A program made the translations under genes and the position numbers. From Schizophyllum amplum (lineage: Eukaryota > Basidiomycota > Agaricomycetes > Agaricales > Schizophyllaceae): a DNA stretch of 64,000 nt. Under the pieces are notes generated by a model. It was given only the letters and a program-made list of their open reading frames with translations, was not told the DNA's origin and did not search any database. The DNA lies in contig VDMD01000027.1 in assembly GCA_007026445.1 (NCBI GenBank), forward strand, positions 365,833 to 429,832, written 5' to 3'. Of the stretch, positions 1 through 10,755 are shown piece by piece. Each line of letters opens with the position of its first letter. Positions within the stretch are counted from its first letter, which is position 1.

Positions 1-746
1 GTCACATTTTATACGCGAGAGCAGTGCGTCTCCGTCATCGTCTGGGGGTAATGAGAGAGGTCTCAGTATGCGGAGAGTCGAAAGTTGCGCGAGGACTGCG
101 GGATAACAGTCCCGCGACATTCTGAGGCTATGTACAGGCCTATAGAAGTGCGCAATAGGCTGGATATAGGCATGTGAGGCAGGCTGACGCTACGTGGATT
201 GAACAGAACGGTGGCCGCTTCCCGAGAAAGAAGGCCTCTCAAGAGATAACTGGGAAGGAGCATGCGCAGTGACCATTCAGTAAATTGAAAGCCACATCCG
301 CTGACCTGGATATTGATACTCTGTATTTAGTCACTATTCACTTCAAGCCTTCCGGTCTCACACACCCGGATGGTCACACATGCGTCTAATGAAGATAAAC
401 CGTCATCATTGCCACTGAGAATCCCAGGCGCGGCCTTTGGCAGTGGCCACCGTGGCTACAGAGTCAATGGCACACCCAGAAGTGTTGTTCAATGACGGTG
501 TCGGCAGAAAGTGGCGGAGAACTTCGATGGTACTATGAAGTAGCGGTCGATAACGAGTGGACGTCCGACTCCCAATGTCGACTTTGCGGCGATCGGTTCA
601 CGTGACTGGAGCGTTGGGACACACCGCGATCAACAACGCCAAACAGCTGAGCATGATACTCGCGAACGGAAACTCTGCGCTTCGGAGACGGCTCTTGGCT
701 CGGATACAGTCGTAATATGCCTGGGTCTGACTATGATGCCTCGATA
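1..746. other. Intergenic, no gene recognised
   Basis: This stretch lies downstream of the P450 gene and runs to the window edge. The open frames on both strands are short, have no recognisable motif and show no credible splice signals. It probably holds the P450 3' untranslated region and a neighbour's flank. Confidence 0.5.
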
Positions 747-3230
747 TCACAGATACTCGTAGTTCTCCGTGTTGCGTATCAGATTCGCCGCTTCCTCTGA
801 GCGAGGTACATAGATGCATTGGAAGTGCTTCGGCGATCTGTTACGGCCAGTCAGACTTTGACAGAATAAAGAAGGCAACGGTGCATGAAGTCAAATCGCA
901 TCCGAAAAGAGTAGAAGGTGAAGATCACATACAAAACCAACCCAGAGACCCACTCCCTCGCAGGCTCGATGATTGATCCGTCCGCGCGAGTGGCCTTTTC
1001 GATGTTAAACACGCGCAGAACAGAGGCGATAGTGATCCAAACGGAGTCGTACGCCAGGTTGCGCCCGGGGCAAATTCGACGGCCGAACTGGGCTGGGGCG
1101 TCAGCATATGCAGGATTGAAGCAGGAGCACAAAGTGCACAAGAGAGGGCGCGGGCGGGAGGTGCGGAGAAGCGAATCTAGGTTAGAAAGCAGCACAACCA
1201 AGCCTTTCACTCACCCCGAAGACGAACTTGCGAGGATCGCGCACGTCGGTGTCGAGTTCGCCCTCGGACGTCAAGAACCGCTCGGGTCTGAACGTGTACG
1301 AGTCCGGGTAGACTGTCTGTCAACTGTTAGATTATATCGCTCGAGCCAAGTCTCTAACTAACCTCGTCGTGTACCATTGACCTACTAGAGATGGGCGAAA
1401 ATCAGAGCATATCACTTGACAGAGAAGCGCACCAAACGTTAGGCACAACGATCGAGCCTGCGGGAATGGTATATCCTTCATATATATCGGCCTCCATGCC
1501 GTTGTATGAGTGCACAACCGCCTGTAGATAGCTTGCAGTCAGTTTCTCGCAATCATCCATCCTGATATTTGATGTTCTTGAATGCATCCAGGCCTCGCGA
1601 AGGCACTCGATCCTCGCTTCAGAGATATAGTAGTAAAAACCCGATACACTTACCACTGGCGCCACGGGCATCCAGCGCAGCGTCTCGAGCACGATTGCTG
1701 TGACGAACGGCAGCTGGTTCTCCTGAGTGAAGTCTGGAAGCTGCCCGGGTGCCAGTATCGCGTCCAACTCCACCTGCGCGCGCGTCTGGAGCTCGGGTCG
1801 GTCGAGCATGGCGAGCGTAAAGTTGAGCAGCGTGACGGCGGTCTGTTAACAGATAAATCTCACGAATCCGCCGAGCAAGGACTACCTGCAGATCAAGATA
1901 CTCACTGTATCCGCGCCAGCCAGGTACATAGTTGCCGCTGCGTCGCGTATGACTGCATCGTCGACGCCTTTCTCCAGCGCGATGGATGTGAAGGAGGGGT
2001 TTACAGGCATCCCGTTCGCCTAGCGTGGTGCGAGGGTGTGAGCGCGTCGCCCAAGAGAAAATATAACGATGAATTTGTCTGCGAGTTGTAGACGGCACGT
2101 ACCGTGCTATCCTTTACTCGATTAAACGGCCGGTCAACCACCTTCCTCGCAAGACCATGCCACTCGCGTGCTTGTCGCTGGAAGCCAGCCCCTGTTACAC
2201 CATGGTTGATATCTCCAGTGCGGATAGGCTCGCTCAACGCCACTACTCACCCGGCATCCACTCCGGCACATACTTGAGGGCCGGTAAGCTATTGACGAAA
2301 AACGCGCCCGGTGTCGCGACGGCAATCAAGGTATGCGCAGCCGCGCGCGCGGCCGTGACGTTGGGGTCATCTTTAGAGGTGATGTCGAGCCCGTATGCGA
2401 CGCGCAGGATGACAATTCCGGCCATGCTGAGTACTTAGGGTGAGTGGCTCAAGTCGCGAAAGAGCGAGACAGGCACGAACTACCGCACTTCAGACTCCAG
2501 ATCACCCGCTCCCGCGCTAAGCATGGCGCGGAGGAACGTATGTGCGGCCCGCAACTCGATAGGGCGGAAGCGTGCAGACGCGCTCGCGTGCAGCAACCCG
2601 TGGGTGAGCCGACGACGGGCGCGCCTGTATCAGTCGCTCAGCAAGCAGTGAGGATAAGGCGGAGGTATTGACGTACCAGTGCTCGCCTGCAATCAACATG
2701 ATCAAATATGTTCCTTATTTTCTAGATGTTCTGCTTACCATACGGTGAGAGCCCGAAGCTGAAATCTAACCCGACAAGGTCCATGGCCATTGTGAGATGC
2801 GGCCTGCGTAGGGGCGAATCAGGGATTGTTCTGCCAGTGCACGGACAGATGCTACCCACCGGCTGGAGTACACTTTAGACCGCTTTTCCAGTAGATCGAC
2901 GCATGCCTCATACGTATCGAGTACTATGATCGATTGACCGGCAGCATCCAGGTGAATGATGTTCGTCTCTAGTCGCAGGATGTTAGCTCACTGGAAGGTG
3001 ACACTTCTGGAGGTGTCGTCTTTGGACAACTCACCAAGCTCTCTCGCCCACTCCATGTACCTCTCCCACTCGAAGGTAGTCGGTATGTCGAACAGGTTTC
3101 CCACTATGGGGAGCTTGCGAGGCCCGGGCGGCAGATGGAGCGAGCGACGCCGTCGAGCATAGAAACGGTGAAGTGCAACAGAGCATAAGAGGGCCAGAAG
3201 AACGATAGAAAGTCTGTCGGTCAAAGACAT
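747..3230 (-). CDS. Cytochrome P450 monooxygenase
   Basis: Haem-thiolate monooxygenase, probably anchored in the endoplasmic reticulum and fed by an NADPH-P450 reductase. The start at 3230 opens MSLTDRLSIVLLALLCSVAL, a membrane anchor, followed by the proline-rich hinge LPPGPRKLPIVGNL. Further exons give VAYGLDITSKDDPN and LPALKYVPEWMPGE near 2425-2243, then the helix-I block ATMYLAGADTS with its acid-threonine pair near 1930. ETLRW (ExxR of helix K) and YTIPAGSIVVPNVW follow near 1700-1440, then YPDSYTFRPERFL near 1300. The haem loop FGRRICPGRN, with its cysteine ligand, lies near 1085. The last intron joins to a terminal exon ending at 747 with PRSEEAANLI. There are about nine or more introns and I saw no frame break. 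The layout resembles Agaricomycete P450s often labelled OrdA-like. The substrate cannot be told. Exon joins in the middle are approximate. Confidence 0.93.
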
Positions 3231-3639
3231 CGTCAGCGAGGCTGTCGAAGGCGACATTGGTGGACGTACCTGGAGCAAACGCTGCTTTTGTATCCGGGTG
3301 CAATATATGCCCGTCATCGTTGGGCTTCGCGCAGGAGATACAGTGGAAGAACTTACCTTGTCATGCGATGGTTGTGCAATCCCCAAACCCTACGTGCGCT
3401 TGGCGACCTTCCGGCACCTCCGAAGTGTCCACTGACCGCCTCAAGACTGACCACTACTATGGTGACATCTGACGCTCTCTGCTTACATGCTCGCAGGCGG
3501 GTCTCAATAGGATGCACAATCTACCCGAAAGGACACTGGCCTATAGCGGATGACGCGTCACGCGTTTGGCACGCTCGCAGATTGGGTTGCTCCGGCGTTC
3601 ACTTTCGTCAAGGCGGGGGCTGAGATGAAGCAAGGATGA
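3231..3639. other. P450 upstream region
   Basis: No gene is seen here. Plus-strand frames overlap the 5' end of the P450 and lack motifs. The segment should contain the P450 promoter, but I could not single out a convincing TATA element. Confidence 0.4.
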
Positions 3640-4133
3640 AGTCAACTGGAGCGGGCAGTACAGATCACATGTACACAAGAAGGAGGTTGGGGACGTGTCG
3701 TCAGACGAAGGCCATGGGCCAAGGGCACAGCAAGGATATCCAGGGCCTGGACGAGGGATATGGGACGACGAGGGTCATGGGCGGGATGAGGGCAGAGCCA
3801 TGGATGTTCAACGACAGACGTAGCTGGATTCAAGCACGGACTACCGGACCGAAGACGTCTGCGCGGCGCGCGCCCTTCCCCTTCCTCCTTCCCCCATCTC
3901 CCTTCGCCGTCGCTATCGCGTCCTCCCCCCGTCCCCCCATCCCCTTTCCTCTCTTCCTTGCCCTCCCTTTCCTTGCTTGCCCTCCCATCCTTCCCCCGTC
4001 TTCCCACCATCCCTGCCCTTCTTGGTATTCCACCCCCCTGCCTTCTGTATGGTTGATTCTCCCCACTGCGGTCCCCTTACCCCCCACCCCCTCATCCCCT
4101 GCCTTTCCCTCCCCTCTGACCATTTCCCTCCCC
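3640..4133 (+). repeat. Dispersed repeat, copy 1 (GGGACGAGG motif plus polypyrimidine tract)
   Basis: The first part, to about 3825, is built of degenerate GGGA(C/T)GAGGG and CATGGGC words. It is followed by a CGACAGACG word, then CGGACCGAAGACGTCTGCG near 3845, then nearly 280 bp of almost pure C/T. The same modules in the same order recur at 11130-11830. Both strands stay open over long runs because the composition is biased, so I do not call a gene. The 3' end abuts the truncated membrane-protein copy at 4134, placing this repeat at a rearrangement breakpoint. Confidence 0.75.
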
Positions 4134-4716
4134 GCGTCGCAAGATACATCTTCGTCCCATTCACCTTCATCGCCAGCATGATTTACCGCGGCGCGCGCCT
4201 CGTCGTCCTCGCCGCGCGCCAGGTCGCCATCTGGATCGTATGGCTCGGCTTCTACGTGCGCTTCGGCCGCCTCGGCTTCGACTACCTGCTCGATGGGTGG
4301 GACTGGGTGTGGGAAGCAGCGTGGCGCGTGGGGTACTTCTTCGGAGAGATGGAACGGGAGGAGAAGACGCCGACGCAGGCGGAGAACGCGGCGGCGGCTG
4401 CAGCATCGGAGGAGCAGGACGACGATGAGATGCCGGATCTGGAACCCGAAGAGCCGAGGCGAGGGAGCATGGGGGCGGGCTGGCGCGGATCGAAGAAGCG
4501 GCCAGGGAAGGGCAGGCAGTCGTTGTCTGCTTTGTTGATGCGTCGTCCTCCTCGACGAATAACAATGAGATTTGTAAGCATCAGTCATCTGCCCTGGACG
4601 GAACATCTTCTGAGACAAGCGCTTTGGTATAGGACACCAGCCTGGAGCGAGGAAGGGCCTGATCTCATGTCCCCGCCCAGGTCATCATGTTCGTTGATCA
4701 AGGCAGGTGTTAGCTG
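4134..4716 (+). pseudogene. 5'-truncated copy of the small membrane-protein gene
   Basis: From 4134 the sequence matches the complete gene at 33574-34164 nearly residue for residue (ARYIFVPFTF, ARLVVLAARQVAIWI, GRLGFDYLLDGWDW, DDEMPDLEPEEPRRGS). The first half of the protein, with its membrane helices, is missing and replaced by the polypyrimidine repeat. The reading frame nevertheless continues upstream into the repeat to an ATG at 3977. Downstream, the stop that ends the intact copy (after GRGR) is changed, so the frame runs about 40 more residues to 4716. The result is an open chimeric frame of about 246 codons. I treat it as a broken copy. A translated chimera cannot be excluded. Confidence 0.8.
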
Positions 4717-4938
4717 AGAGAGCGAAATCGCAGCATCTGTCACTTTCACGTCTGAACGCAAGTCATGCAGCCGACTCAATTGCAAGGATCAATACGCGGA
4801 CGTTCATGGTGCATCAATAAGCGCCCCTTGTCGGTGTGAGTTCGATTTTCAGATACAGTGTGTGCCTCTCAAGAAGCTCGACGAGCACACCGCGCCGACT
4901 TCTACGTGATGTCGGTGTTAGCGAGGCGGAATCTTCGC

Positions 4939-4945
4939 TATATAG
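4939..4945 (+). promoter_or_regulatory. TATA box of seven-helix gene A
   Basis: TATATAG lies about 55 bp before the ATG at 4998. The paralogue at 33082 has a TATATAA-type element at the equivalent place (33128-33135, minus strand). Confidence 0.6.
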
Positions 4946-4997
4946 CACTCGCAAGGGCATTCCCCCTCATAGTATCATGCCCGTGAAGGTGACAAAG

Positions 4998-6392
4998 ATG
5001 AACAGTGCCCTTCGTCGCCCTTATCACGACGCTGCCGTGTACGAAGCCATGATCGCACTCGCATACGGTACGTCGCAAGCTTCTCCGGACACAACCGCCT
5101 GACGACGGTCCACAGGCCTTCATGCCACGTTGTACGTAGCGGCCCTCTCAGCACTCGCGTACGTGCATGCTGCGCTCTTGCAGACGACTCTGACCGCTCT
5201 ATTCCTCGTAGTAGGCACACCTCAAAGCGCACCTACTTCCTCCCTGTCACGATTACCATGATGTTCCTCTCGTCCACTGCATACTTCGCCATCAACTCTA
5301 GCTTCCAAGTCTACACCATGCTAGCCATCTCTCGCCCCATGGACATTCTCGCATTCACAGCGCGCGCCTCCGCCCCCTTGACGGCGGTGGCTAGAATTAA
5401 TGTACGTGTGCTCCTTTGAGAGATCATCACCATGCTGAAATTTGCGCCACAGCATATTCTCTCCGATGCCATCGTTACCTGGCGGGCATGGATTCTCTGG
5501 CCGGGAAATCGCCCAGTCATGTATGCGCTCGCGCTCGCGCTCTTTCTTACGACAGGTAGGTGATCCCGTCTCGGCACACGACAGACTGATCAACACTAAG
5601 GACTGCCCGTGTAAGTCGGCGGCTTCAGCGAGTTCGGATACACCTACGTGAAATACGGCCCGTTCTCTGCCACGTCGTCACTTCCAGATCGCACGGACAA
5701 CATAATCCGCGTTTGTGCCAGCGCGCTCCTTGTAGTCCTCACGAACCTTTTCTCGACCACTCTTGTGACTATAAAGGTCTGGTCAGTGCTTTGGTCAATA
5801 TTTTTCCCAGTCTAGATCTGACATTGCCGACCGCTTCCTGCTTACGATATATTCAGGCAATACCGACGTGATGTCAAGTCCCACCTTGGGCACACGACAC
5901 AGACGCGTGTGGAAAAGATCCTGCTTCTCCTAGCCGAGTCGGGCGTCATTTATAGTGCGATCTGGGTGAATAATGCATGACCCGAAATCACAAATGCGCT
6001 CACTATGATATTACAGCTTGCGTATCTTGCAGTCGGTTTTGCCAACGTCGATGTTTATGACGGTCACGACTTGACTGTCGCAAGTGGTATGGGTGTCGTG
6101 ATACCCTCCGTTGCGGTGATGCAGCCCGTTTATCCAGCCCGATTTATGGCTATTCTCATACCAACATATCTAGGGAATTTATCCTACCCTCGTCGTTCTC
6201 ATCTGTGCTCTGCAGCACTCGCCCACCCACCACATCGAGACCGTCGAGCTCAATGCGTCTATATGTGACAGTGGCAGCACTCCCGCCTATGCACGGGCGA
6301 TCCTAGGACCCGGGGAGGCGTTGATCTTCCATGTAACCGACAGCGCGGCAAGCACCGCCGGTCCCGTGGCGACAAGCGATAGTCGTTCTTGA
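4998..6392 (+). CDS. Seven-helix membrane protein, copy A
   Basis: Eight exons can be placed at 4998-5067, 5116-5158, 5212-5401, 5453-5555, 5616-5781, 5857-5965, 6017-6115 and 6174-6392, giving 332 residues with no frame break. The product has about seven hydrophobic segments. Family marks are DAAVYEAMIALAYG at the start, HILSDAIVTWRAWILWPGNR, GGFSEFGYTYVKYGP, a TQTRVEKILLLLAESG segment, YPTLVVLICALQ and a soluble tail with PGEALIFHVTDSA. This is a common uncharacterised Agaricomycete family. Its topology resembles receptors, but no ligand or G-protein evidence is visible. The start at 4998 follows the paralogue's MSSAPTRLYHDAA; an in-frame ATG at 4977 is possible. It is the duplicate of 31665-33082. 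Confidence 0.85.
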
Positions 6393-6975
6393 GCGCGCTC
6401 CCCGGACGCCGCCACGACGCCGACTTTTCTTTCCGCAAGAACTGACCACGAAGAGAAGCATTTCAAATGTATTGAGTCTAACTGCAGCTGTACACAAATG
6501 CGAGATGTCTTCGCCAGTCTCACTTTAATGGAAGCAGCACGTCTGGTGGATCTCGCTCAATCAGCAGCATAGCTCGCTCGTCAACTTTGACTGAGATCTC
6601 GCTTGCACCGCTCCGGCTTGACACCGACAGAGCCAGTGATGCGGCCCTGTGGAGATTGCGAAATTGAACTTCCGGACGTTTGCGTCACGTGGCCGTGCGA
6701 GTGAGATCACGAGCTGCTCTCGTCTTTGCTTTCTAAGTTTCTTTTCTCTGGACACAACAACAATTCTTCTCCGATGTGCATCTGCACATCATCTTTCTGG
6801 ATACGCCTTTCTTAAGATCCATGTCTTGTAGTACAGCATGCCCTGCAACCTACTCTATGACGAACGTCCGGAATCGAATGGCCTTCATCGCACTGGCCAG
6901 GCTGCACTCGCACAGCCCCAGGTTGACAATGCATGCGAAACTTGGACATGACTTTGAATTGAAGTGTTCTACGGT
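6393..6975 (+). other. Duplicated 3' flank of seven-helix gene A
   Basis: This stretch is not coding in any convincing frame. It matches the reverse complement of 31131-31664 in patches, including CTCGTGATCTCGCTCGCAC-like and GACACCGACAGAGCCAG-like words. It is therefore part of the inverted duplication. Homology continues to the ACGGTCTTGTAGAGATAT word near 6972-6990, which in copy B lies next to the protease fragment at about 29005. Confidence 0.6.
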
Positions 6976-7490
6976 CTTGTAGAGATATCAGAGCCTCCTC
7001 ACTGCCCCTTCGAACCACGCCCCGCACGACGTGGGCCTCAAGCAGAGCGAGAATTGCGGGAAACGCGAGGTGCGCGTCCTCGGCGGTCGTGCTCCCGGTA
7101 TCATGACAGCCCCTTCCCGTCCTCGCCGCTGTCCTCGCTGACGACCCGAGCGGCGTGGATGGCCGAGTACCGGATCTTCCGCAGCTTAAGTTCGTCCCGG
7201 ATTTGCGGCGCAATTGTGCGCCAGACGGGGTTGAGGGGCGTGTTGAGGGCGGAGTTGGGGGGCGTGTCGAGCACGAGGGTGGGCGGTCTTGACGGGGATC
7301 TTCTGGGAACGGCCGGTAGGACGAGAGAAGGTGTTCTCGGCAAACAAGCTGTTTTCGGCCCAGTCCGAGCAGTAGAGGACCTCGGTAGGGTCGGGGGCGA
7401 TTCCGTGGTAGTGCATGAGTTTCTCGAACTCGGTGGGTAGTACTGGGGGATGACTACCGTCGCTCCCCTGCTCCCTCGCCGTCTCCAATG
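6976..7490 (-). pseudogene. Decayed N-terminal fragment of trypsin-like protein, copy A
   Basis: Minus-strand frames give PTEFEKLMHYHGIAPDPTE and YCSDWAEN. A different frame gives NTPLNPVWRTIAPQIRDEL and RKIRYSAIHAARV, and a third gives FEGAVRRL. Together they follow the N-terminal part of the full protein at 25846-27942 and of the copy at 28500-28984. The frame changes at least twice, so this copy cannot encode the domain. It is the far end of duplication copy A. Confidence 0.8.
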
Positions 7491-7604
7491 GCGCACTTGC
7501 TCACCACCTTCCGTGTTCACGACGGGTTCTGCACTCAAGCCCCAATTAATAGGATCTACTACGATACCAGGCTTGATATATAGGCGGCCTGAATAGGTCG
7601 GTAC

Positions 7605-9204
7605 TCAAGAGTCTATGCAATGTCGCGCGTACTCGTACTCCTCATAGACTGCATTCGGGAACAAGGTGCATATGTGGCGGTAACTCTGCTCGGGATAATA
7701 GAAGCTAACAATCTTCAAGCATCTCACCTGAAGAGACTCGCAAACGGGGGTGTCTTCCGCAAATTTACCGCGCTCTAGATCTGCTAGCCGTTCCTGTACC
7801 ACATTGCACACGCGTGCGCGCAAGCGACGGAGCCTTGAGCAACGCCTTGCGAGAGCGGTCAGCCCTGTCAGCGGGCACTTTGTCAGTTCGAGCTCCTCGA
7901 GAAGCGGCCAGCTGCGTGCCATCATTTCAACCTCAGCGGTGTTGAAAACCCTGTCGAGCTGGACAGCCTGCAGCCCGGAAAACGCAGCGAGAAGCGTGAT
8001 GTCGGGCCCGATGTCCATTGTGTCCTCCATGTCTGACGTGTTGTCAAACACGCTATATGAAATGCGTAGCCGTTGCAACTGCGCTTTGTGGGATAGGGCT
8101 TCGAGCATCGCGACGGCATGGGCGGAGGAGTCCTCGCGGAAAATGATGGACAGTACTTCCAGCCTGGGGAAGCGAGTCTTTGCCTCTGCATTCGCGCTGT
8201 GCGTTGTCGCAAGCGGTCCCGATTTTCCATAGGTGTCCCGCATGCGGACGGTGCCGAGCACAGGCAGGGTCGACAGCGCATCCCATATATCCGGAGCGGC
8301 CGAGTTGATCGTGATGTTCTGCAAGCTTCGGAGCTTTGCCAGGATTGAGGCGTCGATGGTGTCGATGCTGAGGTATTCCAAAGTATCGACCAGGGTGGGA
8401 GTGGCGTCGAGCAACGGAGTGATAGTCCGGGGAGACATGGGGCGTGAAGGGTAGAACTCAATATTCCGCAGGTGATCGCTCCCAAAGAGCGACAGGGCTT
8501 CTGTGCGCTGCAAGATGACATCATCGACCCAGAGCGCCTTGAGCCTGGGGAACAGCCAGGCGCGCGGGCGGCTGGTTAGGATTCTTCCGTATACAGAAGG
8601 CAAAATCCGCCTTCTGCCTTGACCGTGATTTGACAGCATGTTGTAACGGCTACGGCTGGATTTGTCGTACCGTGACGAGAAAGTGTAGAGGTTTTTGACT
8701 CTGGAGGTCAGGTGCATAACACCGTCCCACTCAGACTGCTCGATGTCACGTAGCAGAACCTGGAAGCGAAGGCCCAAATGAGTCATGCAGTAGATTCTCG
8801 AAAAAAAACAACGATTGCACGCACAAAGACCGGGTTCGTTAAGTCGCGCATGGATTTCGCACTCTTGATGACGCTCGGAATGACTGCTTCATCATGGCAG
8901 TGATCTGGCTCGAATGGCCCTAATTCGAACGGGTTCTCGTCGCGCTGCATGGAGGACGCTGAGTGAGCGCACTGTGGTCAATCTATCCCGACGCTATGGT
9001 ACTCACCTCGCGGAAGCACCACACGTCATCGGGCAGGAGCCGAAGCACAGCGAGAAGGCTGGCATGCTCCCATAGATAATTTGCGGTGAGGTTGTGCCAT
9101 TGCCGACTAACGCGTGCGGCGCTGGCGAGGTTGACGCGAGCATTGCTGGCTTTCGCAAGGAAGCTGAGCACGATGTCGAAGATTTCGACCGGCAGCGCGT
9201 CCAT
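7605..9204 (-). CDS. F-box/leucine-rich-like protein F1
   Basis: Probable substrate receptor of an SCF ubiquitin ligase. Three exons (9007-9204, 8825-8944, 7605-8759) give 490 residues with no break. The F-box occupies about residues 1-45 (MDALPVEIFDIVLSFLAK, then RVSRQWHNLTANYLWE) and is followed by the family block LLAVLRLLPDDVWCFRE. Exon 2 ends DLTNPVF, and intron 2 begins GTGCGTG as in the paralogues. Exon 3 opens VLLRDIEQSEWDGVMHLTSR and carries irregular leucine-rich units such as FPRLKALWVDD, LRSLQNITI, AFSGLQAVQLD and WPLLEELELTKC. The C-terminus resembles F3 (LFPNAVYEEYEYARHC). The start is the first ATG before the F-box. The target protein is unknown. Confidence 0.85.
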
Positions 9205-9325
9205 GCGCGCGTGCTGCGTGTCGACGATGAGTGATAGTTGTCGTAGTAGAAGGCCTACTGGCGGTGAGTGGCGGCGTGGATGACGGGGTGGTAGAGATAT
9301 AGATAGACATGGTCAGTGCGAGCGA

Positions 9326-9456
9326 GCGCTTATAAGGGCTGCGCCACGCAGTGCTTGGTCCTGAGGCCTGAGGCTGTGAGGAATTTGTATTGTGATTCGC
9401 CATAAATTGCGCACGAGAGAAAGAATGAAGAGTTTTGTGGCGCAACGGGTCCGAGC
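9326..9456 (-). promoter_or_regulatory. Conserved F-box promoter of F1
   Basis: On the minus strand it reads CCCTTATAAGCGCTCGCTC (TATA core near 9331-9336). Upstream lie CTCACAGCCTCAGG, GACCAAGCAC, an ATTTATGGCGAATC word and CTCGGACCCGTTGCGCCACA at 9437-9456. The same words in the same order precede F3 (45891-46015) and F6 (58066-58215). Confidence 0.7.
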
Positions 9457-9457
9457 A

Positions 9458-9703
9458 TTATGACAGTAAGTTAATGGCGCACAGCTTTCGCCCGTTCGCG
9501 GGCAGCGGCTCAGCACAAGCTTTTTCAGACAGTCGACGACTTCCTTCTCCGCATTGCTGGTCATTGCGCGCGAGGCGGAGCATGACGATGTTCTGGCCCA
9601 TCATGATGAGGCGAGTCTCTCGAAAGATTCGGCCTATGTCTGCATCTGCTGCAAGATCATGCATTGCGCGAAGTCTCGGAAGCTCGGGGAGCAGCCTTGT
9701 CAA
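9458..9703 (-). CDS. Hypothetical short ORF
   Basis: An 81-codon frame beginning MTRLLPELPRLRAMHDLAAD and containing GRIFRETRLIMMGQNIVMLR. Its composition is protein-like rather than repeat-like. It sits between the F1 promoter and the large minisatellite. It could be a terminal exon of something upstream or chance; no family is recognised and no start context favours it. Confidence 0.2.
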   Translation of the reverse strand: MTRLLPELPRLRAMHDLAADADIGRIFRETRLIMMGQNIVMLRLARNDQQCGEGSRRLSEKACAEPLPANGRKLCAINLLS

Positions 9704-9777
9704 TTATTTTACAGGGACATCGAGCGCAAAGTTCTGAAGACTACGGGCCCTCGGCGAGTTTGTCACCATGGGCAACC

Positions 9778-10755
9778 TTGAGGTCGTCGGCGAGCTTGAA
9801 GTCGTCGTCGAAGAGCTGGGGGCCGTGGACGAGCTTGAAGCCATCCGGGAGCTTGAAGCCGTCGGCGAACTGGAAGTTGCTGGCGAGCTTGGAGCCGATG
9901 GAGAGCTTGAAGCCATCCGGGAGCTGGAAGTCGTCGGCGATCTCGAAGCCGTCGTCGGCGAGCTGGAAGTCGTCGGCGAGCTAGAAGTCGTCGCCGGCGA
10001 GCTGGAAGTCGTCATCGGCGAGCTTGGATCCGTCGGTGAGTTTGAGGCCGTCCGGGAGCTGGAAGCTATCCGGAGAGCTTGAAGCCGTCGTCGGAGAGCT
10101 GGAAGTTGCTGACAAGCTGGAAGTCGTCGTCGAAGGGCTTGAAGTTGTGGGGCGTGTTGAAACCGTCGTCGGCGGGTCTGAAACCGTCGTCGAAGGGCTT
10201 GAAGTTGTCTGGAGTTTGAGGTCGTCAGGGAGCGTGAGATCCTCGGCCAGCTTGAAGCCGTCGTGCAGCTTGTAGCCGTCGGCGAGCTGGAAGTCGTTGG
10301 CGAAGGGCTTAAAGTTGTGGGGCGTGCTGAAGTCGTCGGCGAGTCTGAAGCCATAGACAAGCTTGAAGCCGTCATTGGTGAGCTCGAGGTCGTCGGCGAG
10401 CTTGAGGCCGTCGTCAGCGATCTTGAGGCCGTCGTCAGCGATCTTGACGTCGTGGACGACCCTGAAGTCGTCGGAGAGCTTGAAGCCATTGTCGGCGATC
10501 TTGAAGTTGTCGAGAAGTTTGAGGCCATTGTCGGAGAGCAGGAAGCCATCAGGGAGCTGGAAGTCGTCGCCGGGGGCATAGAGTCGTCGGCGAGCTTGAA
10601 GTCGTTGTTGAAGGGCTTGAAGTTGCCGAGGAGGTCGAAATCGTGGGCAAGGTTGAAGGCGTCGGAGAGCTTGAAGCCATAGGCGGGCTTGAAGCCATGG
10701 CGAGCTTGAAGCCGTCGGGGAGTTCGAAGTCGTCGGCGAGCTTGAGGCTATGGGA
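9778..10755. repeat. 18-21-bp minisatellite, about 1 kb
   Basis: Roughly 50 degenerate copies of a unit like CTTGAAGCCGTCGGCGAG. Because the unit length is mostly a multiple of three and lacks stops, several frames stay open: ELEVVG-type hexads on the plus strand, and two overlapping minus frames of 273 and 291 codons reading DGFKLADD-type or SSSPTTSS-type repeats. No frame has a recognisable domain outside the repeats, so I do not call a gene. Confidence 0.8.

Noticed and set aside
4998..6392. Calling the seven-helix proteins G-protein-coupled receptors
   Set aside because: Only helix count and a family motif are visible; no receptor-class signature can be named.
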